NCBI GenBank assembly: GCA_902489855.1
Contig: CABUBS010000106.1
Location: 1 to 7,431 of the forward strand
Direction of reading: 5' to 3'
Length of the DNA: 7,431 bases
Source: an uncultured Collinsella sp.
Lineage (GTDB): Bacteria > Actinomycetota > Coriobacteriia > Coriobacteriales > Coriobacteriaceae
Shown here: positions 1 through 6,152 of the stretch, piece by piece
Numbering within the stretch: position 1 is the stretch's first letter
Layout of the letters: every line of letters starts with the position of its first letter
Position numbers and translations under genes: made by a program
The notes under the pieces: model-generated
Database searches by the model: none
Told to the model about the DNA's origin: nothing
The model's input: only the letters and a program-made list of their open reading frames with translations

Positions 1-2
1 CT

Positions 3-215
3 CGCGCGCCTGTGCACGAGAGGGTTGAAGGTCACATGGCAAGGCGGGTGCGACTGCTCGTACCCACCGAGGTTCGGGTGCGCGATATCGACATACGCAC
101 GCTTGACGCCGTGGACCGTGCCTCCAAGCACCCCATCCGGCGGCCTTCCCGTCCGGACCAATCCGTCGCCGACACCATCATCGACAACCTCATCGACATT
201 TTGACCGCCTTGTAG
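3..215 (+). CDS. 3' end of an unrecognised gene, truncated by the window edge
   Basis: An open frame enters from the left edge and ends at a TAG stop at 213-215, giving 70 visible residues. Codons are mostly G/C-ending, as in the neighbouring genes, so it reads like real coding sequence. The visible part is rich in arginine, aspartate and valine (for example RRVRLLVPTEVRVRD) and ends in an amphipathic stretch, ADTIIDNLIDILTAL, which looks like a C-terminal helix. A GTG at 12 and an ATG at 36 lie in frame, but neither has a convincing ribosome binding site and the frame is open upstream, so the real start is probably outside the window. I do not recognise the family and propose no function. 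It could also be a chance open frame, since only about 210 bases can be judged. Confidence 0.5.
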   Translation, partial: RAPVHERVEGHMARRVRLLVPTEVRVRDIDIRTLDAVDRASKHPIRRPSRPDQSVADTIIDNLIDILTAL

Positions 216-252
216 CGTCAATCCACCGCGAGAAGTACGGATCCACACGTCT

Positions 253-309
253 TTTGCCGGGATTTGGTCCAATTTGGCCTCTATTTGGATTCGCTTGGCT
301 TCGCTTTGG
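253..309. repeat. Helically phased TTTGG motif array
   Basis: Motifs start at 253 (TTTGC), 263 (TTTGG), 273 (TTTGG), 284 (TTTGG), 294 (CTTGG) and 305 (TTTGG). The steps are 10, 10, 11, 10 and 11 bases, an average near 10.4, which puts every copy on the same face of the DNA helix. Three copies share a longer ATTTGG core (262, 272, 283), and the last two share a TTCGCTT context. Spacing like this suggests a site for a protein that binds cooperatively along one face, or intrinsic curvature. Neither is shown by the sequence, and chance in a T/G-rich stretch is possible. Confidence 0.5.
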
Positions 310-312
310 GCT

Positions 313-430
313 AAGTGAGTAGACTTTTCGCCGTATACCGAGCACAAAGTTAATCTGCTTTAGTAAAACTGCAGGTCACAGAGGTGGCTGTTTTGGGTGT
401 GCTCGGCAGATCGAAAAAGTCTACTCACTT
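313..430. repeat. 118-bp inverted-repeat element (MITE-like or hairpin RNA element)
   Basis: The outer arms at 313-330 (AAGTGAGTAGACTTTTCG) and 412-430 are reverse complements except for one extra A in the right arm. An inner pair, CCGAGCACA at 338-346 and TGTGCTCGG at 398-406, matches perfectly. The outer and inner pairs are separated by 7 bases on the left and 5 on the right, so the whole element can fold as one long interrupted hairpin. Inside it, AAAAC at 365-369 can pair with GTTTT at 390-394. There is no open reading frame inside and no obvious target-site duplication outside (CT before, GT after). Nothing resembling a T-tract terminator follows. It could be a non-autonomous mobile element, a transcribed structured RNA or a protein-binding site. 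Confidence 0.75.
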
Positions 431-468
431 GTAACCATCGGGGACGTTCTTCGAACGCCTCGCGCCCT

Positions 469-494
469 TTGGCGTGACGGTGGGGTGGTATGGT
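469..494 (+). promoter_or_regulatory. Possible promoter of the oxidoreductase gene
   Basis: A TATGGT hexamer at 489-494 is preceded by TG one base upstream (486-487), giving an extended -10 box. A TTGGCG at 469-474 could be a -35 box, but the 14-base spacer is short, so the extended -10 would have to carry most of the recognition. A transcript would start near 500, leaving about 30 bases before the start codon. This is a weak visual match only. Confidence 0.3.
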
Positions 495-529
495 GGGGAC
501 GTTGAATTGTCACCGAGAAAGGGCTGAGC

Positions 530-1558
530 ATGGACCGCATCAACTGGGGTATTGTCGGAGCCGGGCATATCGCGGGGCGGTTTGCGGAGAGTTTAGCCCA
601 TGAGCCGAGCAGCCGGCTCGTTGCCGTGTCGGGTCGTCGCGCCGAAAAGCTCACGGCGTTTTGCGCGGCTCATCCGGATGTGACGGCTGACGCGTGCGTC
701 TATGCTGACGACGAGTTGGGCGGCGATGGCGCCGGCGCGAAGGCTTTGCTGGCCGATTCACGGGTCGATGCCATCTACCTGGCGCTTCCTCATGGCATGC
801 ACGTCGAATGGGCTGTTCGGGCGCTGCGCGCCGGCAAGGCAGTGCTCTGCGAGAAGCCGGCGGTTCTTTCCGCGGGCGAAGCTCGCGAGATCTCGGCAAC
901 GGCCCAAGAGACCGGCAACCTTTTCATGGAGGCCATGAAGTGCCGGTTCGTGCCGCTGCATAAGCGCATTTGTGCGGCGCTGGATGCGGATGGGCTGGGC
1001 GCCGTCACGGGCGTGATGGCGGTGCAGAAGGTCGACTACGGCGAAGCGCGCGGCGGATATCTGGTGGATAAGAAGCAGGGTGGCGCCCTCTACGACCTGG
1101 GTTGTTACTGCGCGAGCTGGGTCGAGGAGTTCCTACCAGGCGACATCTCGCTCAACGGCGTCGACGTGCGTTGGCGAAAGGTGACGCGTCCCGGGGCAGA
1201 CCCCTACCGCGTCGACTGGGCCGACGACGCCCGATTTGCCATCGGAGGTAAGCCGGCGCATCTCGTCTGCGACGGGGCGGCGCCCTTCGAGAGCCTTGTC
1301 ACCATCGCGTGCGAGCGCGGTCGCATCGAGGTCGAGCGCCTGCACCGTCCGGAGACCGCGCGCGTGATCCTGGCGGACGGTACGGTCCGCGAGCTCAACG
1401 CACCCTACGATCATGATGACTTCTACGGCGAGATCGAGCACTTCTGCAAGCTCCTGCGCACGGGCGCCAAGGAGAGTCCCGTCATGCCGCTCGCCGCGAC
1501 CATCCGCAACGCCCAGATCATCGACGCGATCCGCGCGGAATATGCGACCGGGAAGTAG
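530..1558 (+). CDS. Gfo/Idh/MocA-family NAD(P)-dependent oxidoreductase
   Basis: This 342-residue protein has the usual length of the Gfo/Idh/MocA family, cytoplasmic NAD(P)-dependent dehydrogenases that mostly act on sugars, inositols or diols. The N-terminal Rossmann fold starts at once, with the dinucleotide-binding motif GAGHIA at residues 10-15. The family's EKP motif is at 108-110, where the lysine normally helps catalysis. The C-terminal domain carries GGALYDLGCYC at 184-194, matching the family's substrate-site segment, with a tyrosine (193) where many members have histidine. That variant and the LFMEAMKCRF segment (131-140) recall the dihydrodiol dehydrogenase-like branch, but the substrate cannot be told. 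The ATG at 530 is supported by AAAGGG at 518-523, six bases upstream. The next gene lies 131 bases downstream, so this is probably a single-gene unit. Family assignment is firm; the substrate is unknown. Confidence 0.93.
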   Translation: MDRINWGIVGAGHIAGRFAESLAHEPSSRLVAVSGRRAEKLTAFCAAHPDVTADACVYADDELGGDGAGAKALLADSRVDAIYLALPHGMHVEWAVRALRAGKAVLCEKPAVLSAGEAREISATAQETGNLFMEAMKCRFVPLHKRICAALDADGLGAVTGVMAVQKVDYGEARGGYLVDKKQGGALYDLGCYCASWVEEFLPGDISLNGVDVRWRKVTRPGADPYRVDWADDARFAIGGKPAHLVCDGAAPFESLVTIACERGRIEVERLHRPETARVILADGTVRELNAPYDHDDFYGEIEHFCKLLRTGAKESPVMPLAATIRNAQIIDAIRAEYATGK

Positions 1559-1637
1559 TCGATTAAGAGCGTCCAACGACTACCTTGCACCAATCGCTCC
1601 GTTAAATCTTCTCCGTACGCTGCATCACCGCCATCAC

Positions 1638-1683
1638 CGTACTATCCTGTTGTGCTATCCGAACAGCTACGACACAGGGGAGG
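1638..1683 (+). promoter_or_regulatory. Leader of the ABC importer operon: possible -10 box and strong ribosome binding site
   Basis: The 131-base gap before the importer operon holds a TACTAT hexamer at 1640-1645 that could be a -10 box, but no matching -35 at normal spacing, so the promoter call is weak. The ribosome binding site AGGGGAGG at 1676-1683 is very strong, six bases before the ATG at 1690, and fixes that start. Just upstream, CATCACCG occurs twice nine bases apart (1623-1630 and 1632-1639). I see no riboswitch-like or terminator-like fold here. Confidence 0.35.
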
Positions 1684-1689
1684 CATCAG

Positions 1690-2616
1690 ATGCAACCTCG
1701 ACAACAGTGTGACGCGCGGCCCCGACCGGTGTGCAGCCGTCGCATCTTCCTAGGTAGTGCTCTTGCCGCGAGCGCTACCGTCGTCGCCGGCGCGCTCGCC
1801 GGCTGCCAGCGTCCGTCCACGCTTAAGGTGGTCCAGCCCACGACGGGCGGCGGTCGCGACGATCTGTCCGATTCCGTGATTGGCAAGGACAAGATCCGCA
1901 TTGGCATGGAGGCTGCCTACGCCCCGTACAACTGGCAGGTTTCCGAAGCCAGCGAGTTCACCATCCCCATCGATAACGTGCAGGGTGCCTATGCCGATGG
2001 TTACGACGTACAGATTGCCAAGATCGTCTGCAAAGCTCTCGGTGGCGAGCCCGTTGCCGTCAAGCAGAGCTTCTCGGGTCTTATCGATTCGCTCAACAAC
2101 GGCCAGATCGACCTCATCATCGCCGGCATGAGCGCCACGCCCGAGCGCGAGGAGTCCGTCGGCTTTTCCGACCCGTACTTTATCGGCTACTTTGGCCTGC
2201 TCGTAAAAGAGGGTTCGCCCTACCAAAACGCGACCAAGCTCAGCGACTTCAGCGGCGCCACGGTGCTCGGCCAAAAGGACACCATGCTCGATACCGTCAT
2301 CGACGAGATCCCGGGCGTCGTTCACAAGAACCCGGTCGATTCGGTCCCCACGGTGTTCTCGAACCTGTTGCAGGGTACGTGCGACGCCGTGACCTACAAC
2401 ACCGAGAACGAGAAGGGCTATATGGCCCAGAATCCGGGCATCGTGCCGATCAAATTTGCCGAAGGCGAGGGCTTTAAGCAGGAGGTCACGGCAAACGTCG
2501 GTTGCCGCAAGGGCTCAAAGAAGCTGCTCAAGATGATCGATAAGGCCCTCAAGGGCATCAGCCAGGAGGAGCGCGACCAAATGTGGGACGCGTGCCTCGA
2601 CCGTCAGCCGGCATAG
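1690..2616 (+). CDS. Polar amino acid ABC transporter substrate-binding lipoprotein, Tat-type signal
   Basis: This 308-residue protein is the extracytoplasmic binding component of the importer encoded with the next two genes. The N-terminus has a twin-arginine motif, SRRIFL at residues 16-21, a hydrophobic stretch to about 35, and a lipobox, LAGC at 36-39. Cys39 should therefore be lipidated and anchor the protein to the outer face of the membrane. The mature part is a type 2 periplasmic-binding fold of the family that binds amino acids. Evidence includes the ligand-site segment AAYAPYNW (75-82), the GLIDSLNNGQIDLIIAGMSA region (130-149), Arg153 where the family's ligand-carboxylate arginine usually sits, and GFSDPYF (158-164). 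The mature chain has four more cysteines (114, 231, 272, 302), which could form disulfides. The exact amino acid cannot be read from sequence. The stop codon overlaps the next gene's ribosome binding site, so translation of the two is probably coupled. Confidence 0.93.
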   Translation: MQPRQQCDARPRPVCSRRIFLGSALAASATVVAGALAGCQRPSTLKVVQPTTGGGRDDLSDSVIGKDKIRIGMEAAYAPYNWQVSEASEFTIPIDNVQGAYADGYDVQIAKIVCKALGGEPVAVKQSFSGLIDSLNNGQIDLIIAGMSATPEREESVGFSDPYFIGYFGLLVKEGSPYQNATKLSDFSGATVLGQKDTMLDTVIDEIPGVVHKNPVDSVPTVFSNLLQGTCDAVTYNTENEKGYMAQNPGIVPIKFAEGEGFKQEVTANVGCRKGSKKLLKMIDKALKGISQEERDQMWDACLDRQPA

Positions 2617-2625
2617 GGAGGCAGC

Positions 2626-3774
2626 ATGAAAACCATCAATCGCCTGGCCTCCTTTATCAAGGCCGATCACCGTTACGTATACCTGGGCACGAGCGTCATC
2701 GCGGCGCTTGGCCTGGCGTTTAGCCAGCGCAACCCCACGCCGCTGAGCTTTTTGGCGCCCACTGGCATCTTCCAGGACTGCCTTTGGGCGATCCTGTGGG
2801 CCTGGGTCGTCGTGTCGGCGGCGGCACTCGTCACCAAGCTCATGCACTGGAACGACTATCGCGAAAAGTCGCCGTTCGCATCCGAGCGCTTCCGCCACGG
2901 CGCGCGCTTGGTCAGCTATGTCGTCGTTGCCATCGCGGCAATCTTCTTTATCGACCGCTGTGCCATGTCGTTTATCGACCTGGTGCAGGTAAGCATCGTC
3001 TCGGATTCCAACCCCAGCGACTTTTTGCCGAGCCTGGTCTACATGACCTATAAGAGTGGTGACTTCTTTATCCACGGCATCGAAATCACCATCGCGCTCG
3101 CGTTCTTTGGCACCATCATCGCCTTCTTCCTGGCGCTGTTGCTGGTGTTCCTGCGTATCCAGACGTTCGACCGCGTGGACAATGACCTCACGCGCTTCTT
3201 TAAGAGCATCGGCCGAGGCTTTGCGACCGTGTACTCCACCGTCGTGCGCGGCACGCCCATGATGGTGCAGGGCCTGCTCATCTACTACGCGGGCTTTACC
3301 GTTCTGCGCGGCATGGGCTTCGAGACGGCGCAGGCCAACCAGATCTGGAGCACCTTTACCGCGGGTCTCGTTACCATTTCGCTCAACTCCACCGCCTATA
3401 TGATGGAGGTCCTGCGCGGCGGCATCGAGTCCATCGACCCTGGCCAGGCCGAGGCGGCGCGCTCGCTGGGTCTGTCGCAATGGCAGGCCATGCGCAAGGT
3501 CGTGTTCCCGCAGGGCATTAAAAACGCGATCCCCGCGCTCACTAACGAACTCATCATCAACATCAAGGACTCGTCAGTGCTTTCGGTCATCGGCGTGTTC
3601 GACCTCATGTACGCCACCACCACCGTCGCCGGCGTGTACTACCGCCAGATGGAGGTCTACTGCGTGGCGCTCGTGGTCTACCTGATCCTGACGCTCGTGG
3701 CGAGCCGCCTGCTCGAGGCCTTTGGCAAAAAGCTCGGCGCCGAGGCCCCGGCCACGCTGCCCAGCTCCAACTAG
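2626..3774 (+). CDS. Polar amino acid ABC transporter permease with extended N-terminus
   Basis: This is the membrane-spanning subunit of the importer, in the HisM/GlnP family. The conserved permease domain covers roughly residues 145-370. It contains the VRGTPMMVQ segment (207-215) and the EAA loop starting at EAARSLGLS (276-284) and ending at the FPQ (294-296), which docks with the ATPase. At 382 residues it is far longer than the usual 220 or so. The extra first 145 residues are not signal-like; they hold about three hydrophobic segments (near 16-33, 52-70 and 97-116) of unknown role. Only one permease is encoded, so it probably works as a homodimer. The start at 2626 is supported by AGGGAGG at 2615-2621, which overlaps the preceding stop codon. 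The extension lies fully within the same open frame with normal codon use, so it is part of the gene and not a wrongly chosen start. Confidence 0.93.
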   Translation: MKTINRLASFIKADHRYVYLGTSVIAALGLAFSQRNPTPLSFLAPTGIFQDCLWAILWAWVVVSAAALVTKLMHWNDYREKSPFASERFRHGARLVSYVVVAIAAIFFIDRCAMSFIDLVQVSIVSDSNPSDFLPSLVYMTYKSGDFFIHGIEITIALAFFGTIIAFFLALLLVFLRIQTFDRVDNDLTRFFKSIGRGFATVYSTVVRGTPMMVQGLLIYYAGFTVLRGMGFETAQANQIWSTFTAGLVTISLNSTAYMMEVLRGGIESIDPGQAEAARSLGLSQWQAMRKVVFPQGIKNAIPALTNELIINIKDSSVLSVIGVFDLMYATTTVAGVYYRQMEVYCVALVVYLILTLVASRLLEAFGKKLGAEAPATLPSSN

Positions 3775-3783
3775 GCTCAAGAC

Positions 3784-3790
3784 GAGGAGA
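3784..3790 (+). promoter_or_regulatory. Ribosome binding site fixing the ATPase start
   Basis: GAGGAGA lies six bases before the ATG at 3797. The open frame extends upstream to another possible start at 3722, but that would lie inside the permease gene, lacks a comparable site and would add 25 residues with no family counterpart. The ATG at 3797 is therefore preferred. Confidence 0.8.
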
Positions 3791-3796
3791 AACATC

Positions 3797-4582
3797 ATGG
3801 CAGATACCGCCACTACCGGCGCTGCGGCCGCCGCACAAAACCAAGAGCCGCTTATCCGCGTCGAGGACCTGCACAAGAGCTTTGGCTCGCTCGAGGTGCT
3901 CAAGGGCATCGACCTGGCCGTCAATCCCGGCGAGGTCGTCACCATCATCGGCGCCTCGGGTTCGGGCAAGTCGACCCTTTTGCGTTGCCTCAACCTGCTC
4001 GAGACTCCGGACGCGGGCCACATCTGGTTCCACGGTCAGGACCTCACGGCCGAGCGCTGCAACATCAATAAACTCCGCGAGGACATCGGCATGGTGTTCC
4101 AGGGCTTCAACCTGTTCAACAACATGGACGTGCTCGACAACTGCACGCTCGCGCCCGTCACGCTCAAAAAGATGAGCAAGGCTGAGGCCGAAAAGGTCGC
4201 GATGGAGCATCTGACGAGCGTGGGACTCGAAAAGTTCGCACATGCCGCCGTGGGTCGCCTGTCCGGTGGCCAAAAGCAGCGCGTGGCCATCGCCCGCGCC
4301 CTGTGCATGAATCCGCAGATCATGCTGTTCGACGAGCCGACCTCCGCGCTCGACCCCGAGATCGTGGGCGAGGTGCTCGAGGTCATGCGCAAGCTTGCCG
4401 CCGACGGTATGACTATGGTGGTTGTCACGCATGAGATGGCCTTTGCCCGCACCGTATCCGACCGCGTGATCTTTATGGACAAGGGCGTGGTGCTCGAGGA
4501 CGCCGCGCCGGCCGAACTCTTCGGCAATCCCAAACACCAGCGCACCCGCGAGTTCCTCTCGCGCTATCTCGAGGACAAATAA
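3797..4582 (+). CDS. Polar amino acid ABC transporter ATP-binding protein
   Basis: This 261-residue cytoplasmic ATPase powers the importer, in the GlnQ/HisP group. All nucleotide-binding motifs are present and intact: Walker A GASGSGKST (52-60), Q-loop Gln102 in MVFQGFNLF, signature LSGGQKQRVAIARAL (155-169), Walker B IMLFDE (175-180), D-loop SALD (183-186) and H-loop His212 in VTHEMAFA. The QGFNLF and THEMAFA variants are typical of the polar amino acid uptake subfamily. The first 17 residues are rich in alanine and threonine and precede the conserved fold; they look like a flexible tail. The gene follows the permease by 22 bases and is the last importer gene before a hairpin terminator, so the three form one operon. 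I give no gene symbol because the transported amino acid is unknown. Confidence 0.95.
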   Translation: MADTATTGAAAAAQNQEPLIRVEDLHKSFGSLEVLKGIDLAVNPGEVVTIIGASGSGKSTLLRCLNLLETPDAGHIWFHGQDLTAERCNINKLREDIGMVFQGFNLFNNMDVLDNCTLAPVTLKKMSKAEAEKVAMEHLTSVGLEKFAHAAVGRLSGGQKQRVAIARALCMNPQIMLFDEPTSALDPEIVGEVLEVMRKLAADGMTMVVVTHEMAFARTVSDRVIFMDKGVVLEDAAPAELFGNPKHQRTREFLSRYLEDK

Positions 4583-4605
4583 CCGACCACAAACGTGTGA
4601 ACGAC

Positions 4606-4631
4606 AGGGCCGCTCCGGTGGGGCGGCCTTT
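4606..4631 (+). terminator. Intrinsic-type terminator after the importer operon
   Basis: The hairpin pairs 4606-4616 with 4620-4630 around a three-base GGT loop. The core is GGCCGC against GCGGCC, extended by CC/GG at the tip, with two G-T wobbles (4607-4629 and 4614-4622) and no mismatch or bulge. The T tract is only TTT (4629-4631), two of which also pair in the stem base, followed by GTCGTC. Termination may therefore be incomplete. It lies 23 bases after the ATPase stop and 23 bases before the next start codon. Confidence 0.75.
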
Positions 4632-4654
4632 GTCGTCGCAATCGAAAGGATGTC

Positions 4655-6070
4655 ATGGCCGAGGTTTGGCGCTTCTTTGCGCACGAGGATGATTTTGCCG
4701 ATCTGGATGAGGCCGGCGCGTGTGGGCGCCTGGGCCGCGTCCTGTCGTTTCTGACCATTTCGAGCATGGATGCCGAGGCGGTGGACTGGCGGCCGTTTGA
4801 TGATCTGCGCGCCTATATGCAACAGGCGTGGCCGCGCGTGTTCGCGGCGGGCGAGGTTGAGCTCATCGACCATTCGCTGCTCGTGACGCTTGCCGGCTCC
4901 AACCCCGCCCTTAAGCCCGTTATGCTCATGGGCCACATGGACGTGGTCCCCGTGGTGCCGGGCACCGAGGCCGACTGGACACATGCCCCCTTTAGTGGGC
5001 ACGTGGGCGACACCTACATCTGGGGCCGCGGCGCGATCGATATGAAAGACCAGGTCGCGGGCATTCTCGAGGCGGTTGAATATGCGCTGGCGCACGGTTG
5101 GCAGCACGAGCGCACGCTGCTGCTGGCCTTTGGCCAGGACGAGGAGACCACGCAGTACGGCGCGGGCGCCATCGGTCGCGCGCTCGAGGAGCGCGGCGTT
5201 GAGCTCGAATATCTAATCGACGAGGGCGACTACCGCATCGTCTCTGCTGCAGAGTACGCCGCGGGCGAAGGCTGGCTCATGCACGCTGACCTGGCCGAGA
5301 AAGGCTATGCCGACATCGTACTCAGGACGAAAAGCGAGGGCGGGCATTCTTCCAACCCCTACGGCGGCACGTCGCTCGAGGTGCTCAGCCGTGCTATCGC
5401 CGCAATCTGCGATATCGAATGGCCGACGCGCGTGACCGACCTGCTTGCCGCGCAGCTCGTCGAGCTGGGGCTCTACACGGCCGATGAAATTGCCACCAAC
5501 GAGGACGCCATCGTGCGCGATTGCCTTGCCAGCAAAAAGCTCTATCCGCTCGTGACCACCACCTGCGCGCCGACCCAGATTGAGGGCGGCAGCACCGGCG
5601 CCAACGTGATGCCGCAGGACATGTGGGCCAACATCAACTTCCGTATGCTCGAGGGCACGAGCGTGGCCGACGTCGTGGCGCGCTGCCGTGAGGCGGTTGC
5701 CGCGGCGGGGCTTGCCAGCCGCGTTGAGGTCGAGCTCGGCCCCGGCAGCTCCGAACCCTCGCCGTCCCCGCGCATTGGCGGCCCTGGCCTCGAAGCGGTT
5801 CGCTCCGTTGCCGCCCGCTATTTCCGTGATTCAAAGGGGGCGGAGGAAAACGGATCATCCGAGCCGTTGGCGATCGTTCCGTCTACTGTTATCGGTGCGA
5901 CCGACGCCGCCAACTACCAGCGCATTTGTCCTGAGTGCATCCGCTTCTCGGCCTTTGTGGTGGACGATGACGAGTGCGACCGCGGTGTCCACGGCACCAA
6001 CGAACGCATCACCCGCCGAGCCTACCTCCAGGGCATCCGCTTCCTCATTGCTCTGCTCCAGACGCTCTAA
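4655..6070 (+). CDS. M20-family metallopeptidase/amidohydrolase, Cps1/PM20D1-like
   Basis: This 471-residue enzyme belongs to the M20 di-zinc family, which cleaves peptide or N-acyl amide bonds next to a free carboxylate. The expected metal and catalytic positions are all visible: His94 and Asp96 (GHMDVVPV), bridging Asp129 (GRGAIDMK), catalytic Glu163 and metal ligand Glu164 (QDEET), Asp189 (LIDEGD) and His446 (VHGTNERI). The inserted dimerisation domain follows about residue 215 and contains GGHSSNPYGG (229-238). The PFSG, YIWGRGAIDMKDQ and LLLAFGQDEE segments resemble the Cps1/PM20D1 branch more than PepT or ArgE. There is no signal peptide or membrane segment, so it is probably cytoplasmic. 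The start is supported by GAAAGGA at 4644-4650, four bases upstream. Substrates could be dipeptides or N-acyl amino acids. Its place right after an amino acid importer suggests release of free amino acids inside the cell, which is an inference. Confidence 0.92.
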   Translation: MAEVWRFFAHEDDFADLDEAGACGRLGRVLSFLTISSMDAEAVDWRPFDDLRAYMQQAWPRVFAAGEVELIDHSLLVTLAGSNPALKPVMLMGHMDVVPVVPGTEADWTHAPFSGHVGDTYIWGRGAIDMKDQVAGILEAVEYALAHGWQHERTLLLAFGQDEETTQYGAGAIGRALEERGVELEYLIDEGDYRIVSAAEYAAGEGWLMHADLAEKGYADIVLRTKSEGGHSSNPYGGTSLEVLSRAIAAICDIEWPTRVTDLLAAQLVELGLYTADEIATNEDAIVRDCLASKKLYPLVTTTCAPTQIEGGSTGANVMPQDMWANINFRMLEGTSVADVVARCREAVAAAGLASRVEVELGPGSSEPSPSPRIGGPGLEAVRSVAARYFRDSKGAEENGSSEPLAIVPSTVIGATDAANYQRICPECIRFSAFVVDDDECDRGVHGTNERITRRAYLQGIRFLIALLQTL

Positions 6071-6085
6071 CCAAAAAGCAAGCCT

Positions 6086-6152
6086 TTGGTGCAATGGGGT
6101 CAGGTTTGTTCGCACCACGTTGGTGCAAACAAACCTGACCCCATTGCACCAA
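6086..6152. repeat. 67-bp near-perfect palindrome of two facing REP-like units
   Basis: Bases 6086-6110 and 6128-6152 are perfect 25-base reverse complements. Pairing continues inward with one C/A mismatch (6111/6127), then six more pairs (6112-6117 with 6121-6126), leaving a three-base CGT loop. Each half is itself bounded by TGGTGC and GCACCA (6087-6117 and 6121-6151), so two smaller side-by-side hairpins are an alternative fold. Each half carries a GGGGTCAGGTTTG core in opposite orientation. It starts 15 bases after the peptidase stop. No T tract follows, so it is not a classical terminator, although it could stabilise the 3' end of the transcript. The layout matches paired REP elements, which are usually moved by REP-associated transposases; none is encoded in this window. 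Confidence 0.8.

Larger units (their letters stand above)
216..529. other. Structured intergenic region
   Basis: This 314-base stretch holds no convincing gene on either strand. It is visibly less GC-rich than the flanking genes, with many T and A runs. In order it contains a phased run of TTTGG-type motifs (253-309), a 118-bp inverted-repeat element (313-430), a short CGCC-CTTT-GGCG inverted repeat (463-474), a possible extended -10 promoter and the ribosome binding site of the oxidoreductase gene. There is no clear intrinsic terminator for the gene ending at 215. Confidence 0.7.

Noticed and set aside
313..430. Reading the 118-bp element as an insertion sequence
   Set aside because: No transposase frame, no visible target-site duplication, and far too short for an autonomous element; kept as a repeat of unknown type.
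1559..1689. A possible amino acid riboswitch or attenuator before the importer operon
   Set aside because: Only a weak 5-bp pairing (1615-1619 with 1638-1642) and a short direct repeat are present. There is no terminator hairpin and no recognisable conserved riboswitch core.
2515..3480. A 321-residue open frame on the minus strand
   Set aside because: It is antisense to the binding protein end and the permease. No family motif is visible and the composition is that of a mirror frame.
3722..3796. An upstream start that would lengthen the ATPase by 25 residues
   Set aside because: It overlaps the permease coding region and lacks a good ribosome binding site, while the ATG at 3797 has GAGGAGA six bases upstream.
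3605..5107. A 500-residue open frame on the minus strand
   Set aside because: It runs antisense across the permease end, the whole ATPase and the start of the peptidase, all of which have intact family motifs. Its product is low-complexity and rich in His, Arg and Ala, typical of antisense frames in GC-rich genes.
6071..6089. A small CCAAA/TTTGG hairpin as terminator of the peptidase gene
   Set aside because: Only five A/T-rich pairs with no T tract, and the right arm overlaps the much more stable 67-bp palindrome.
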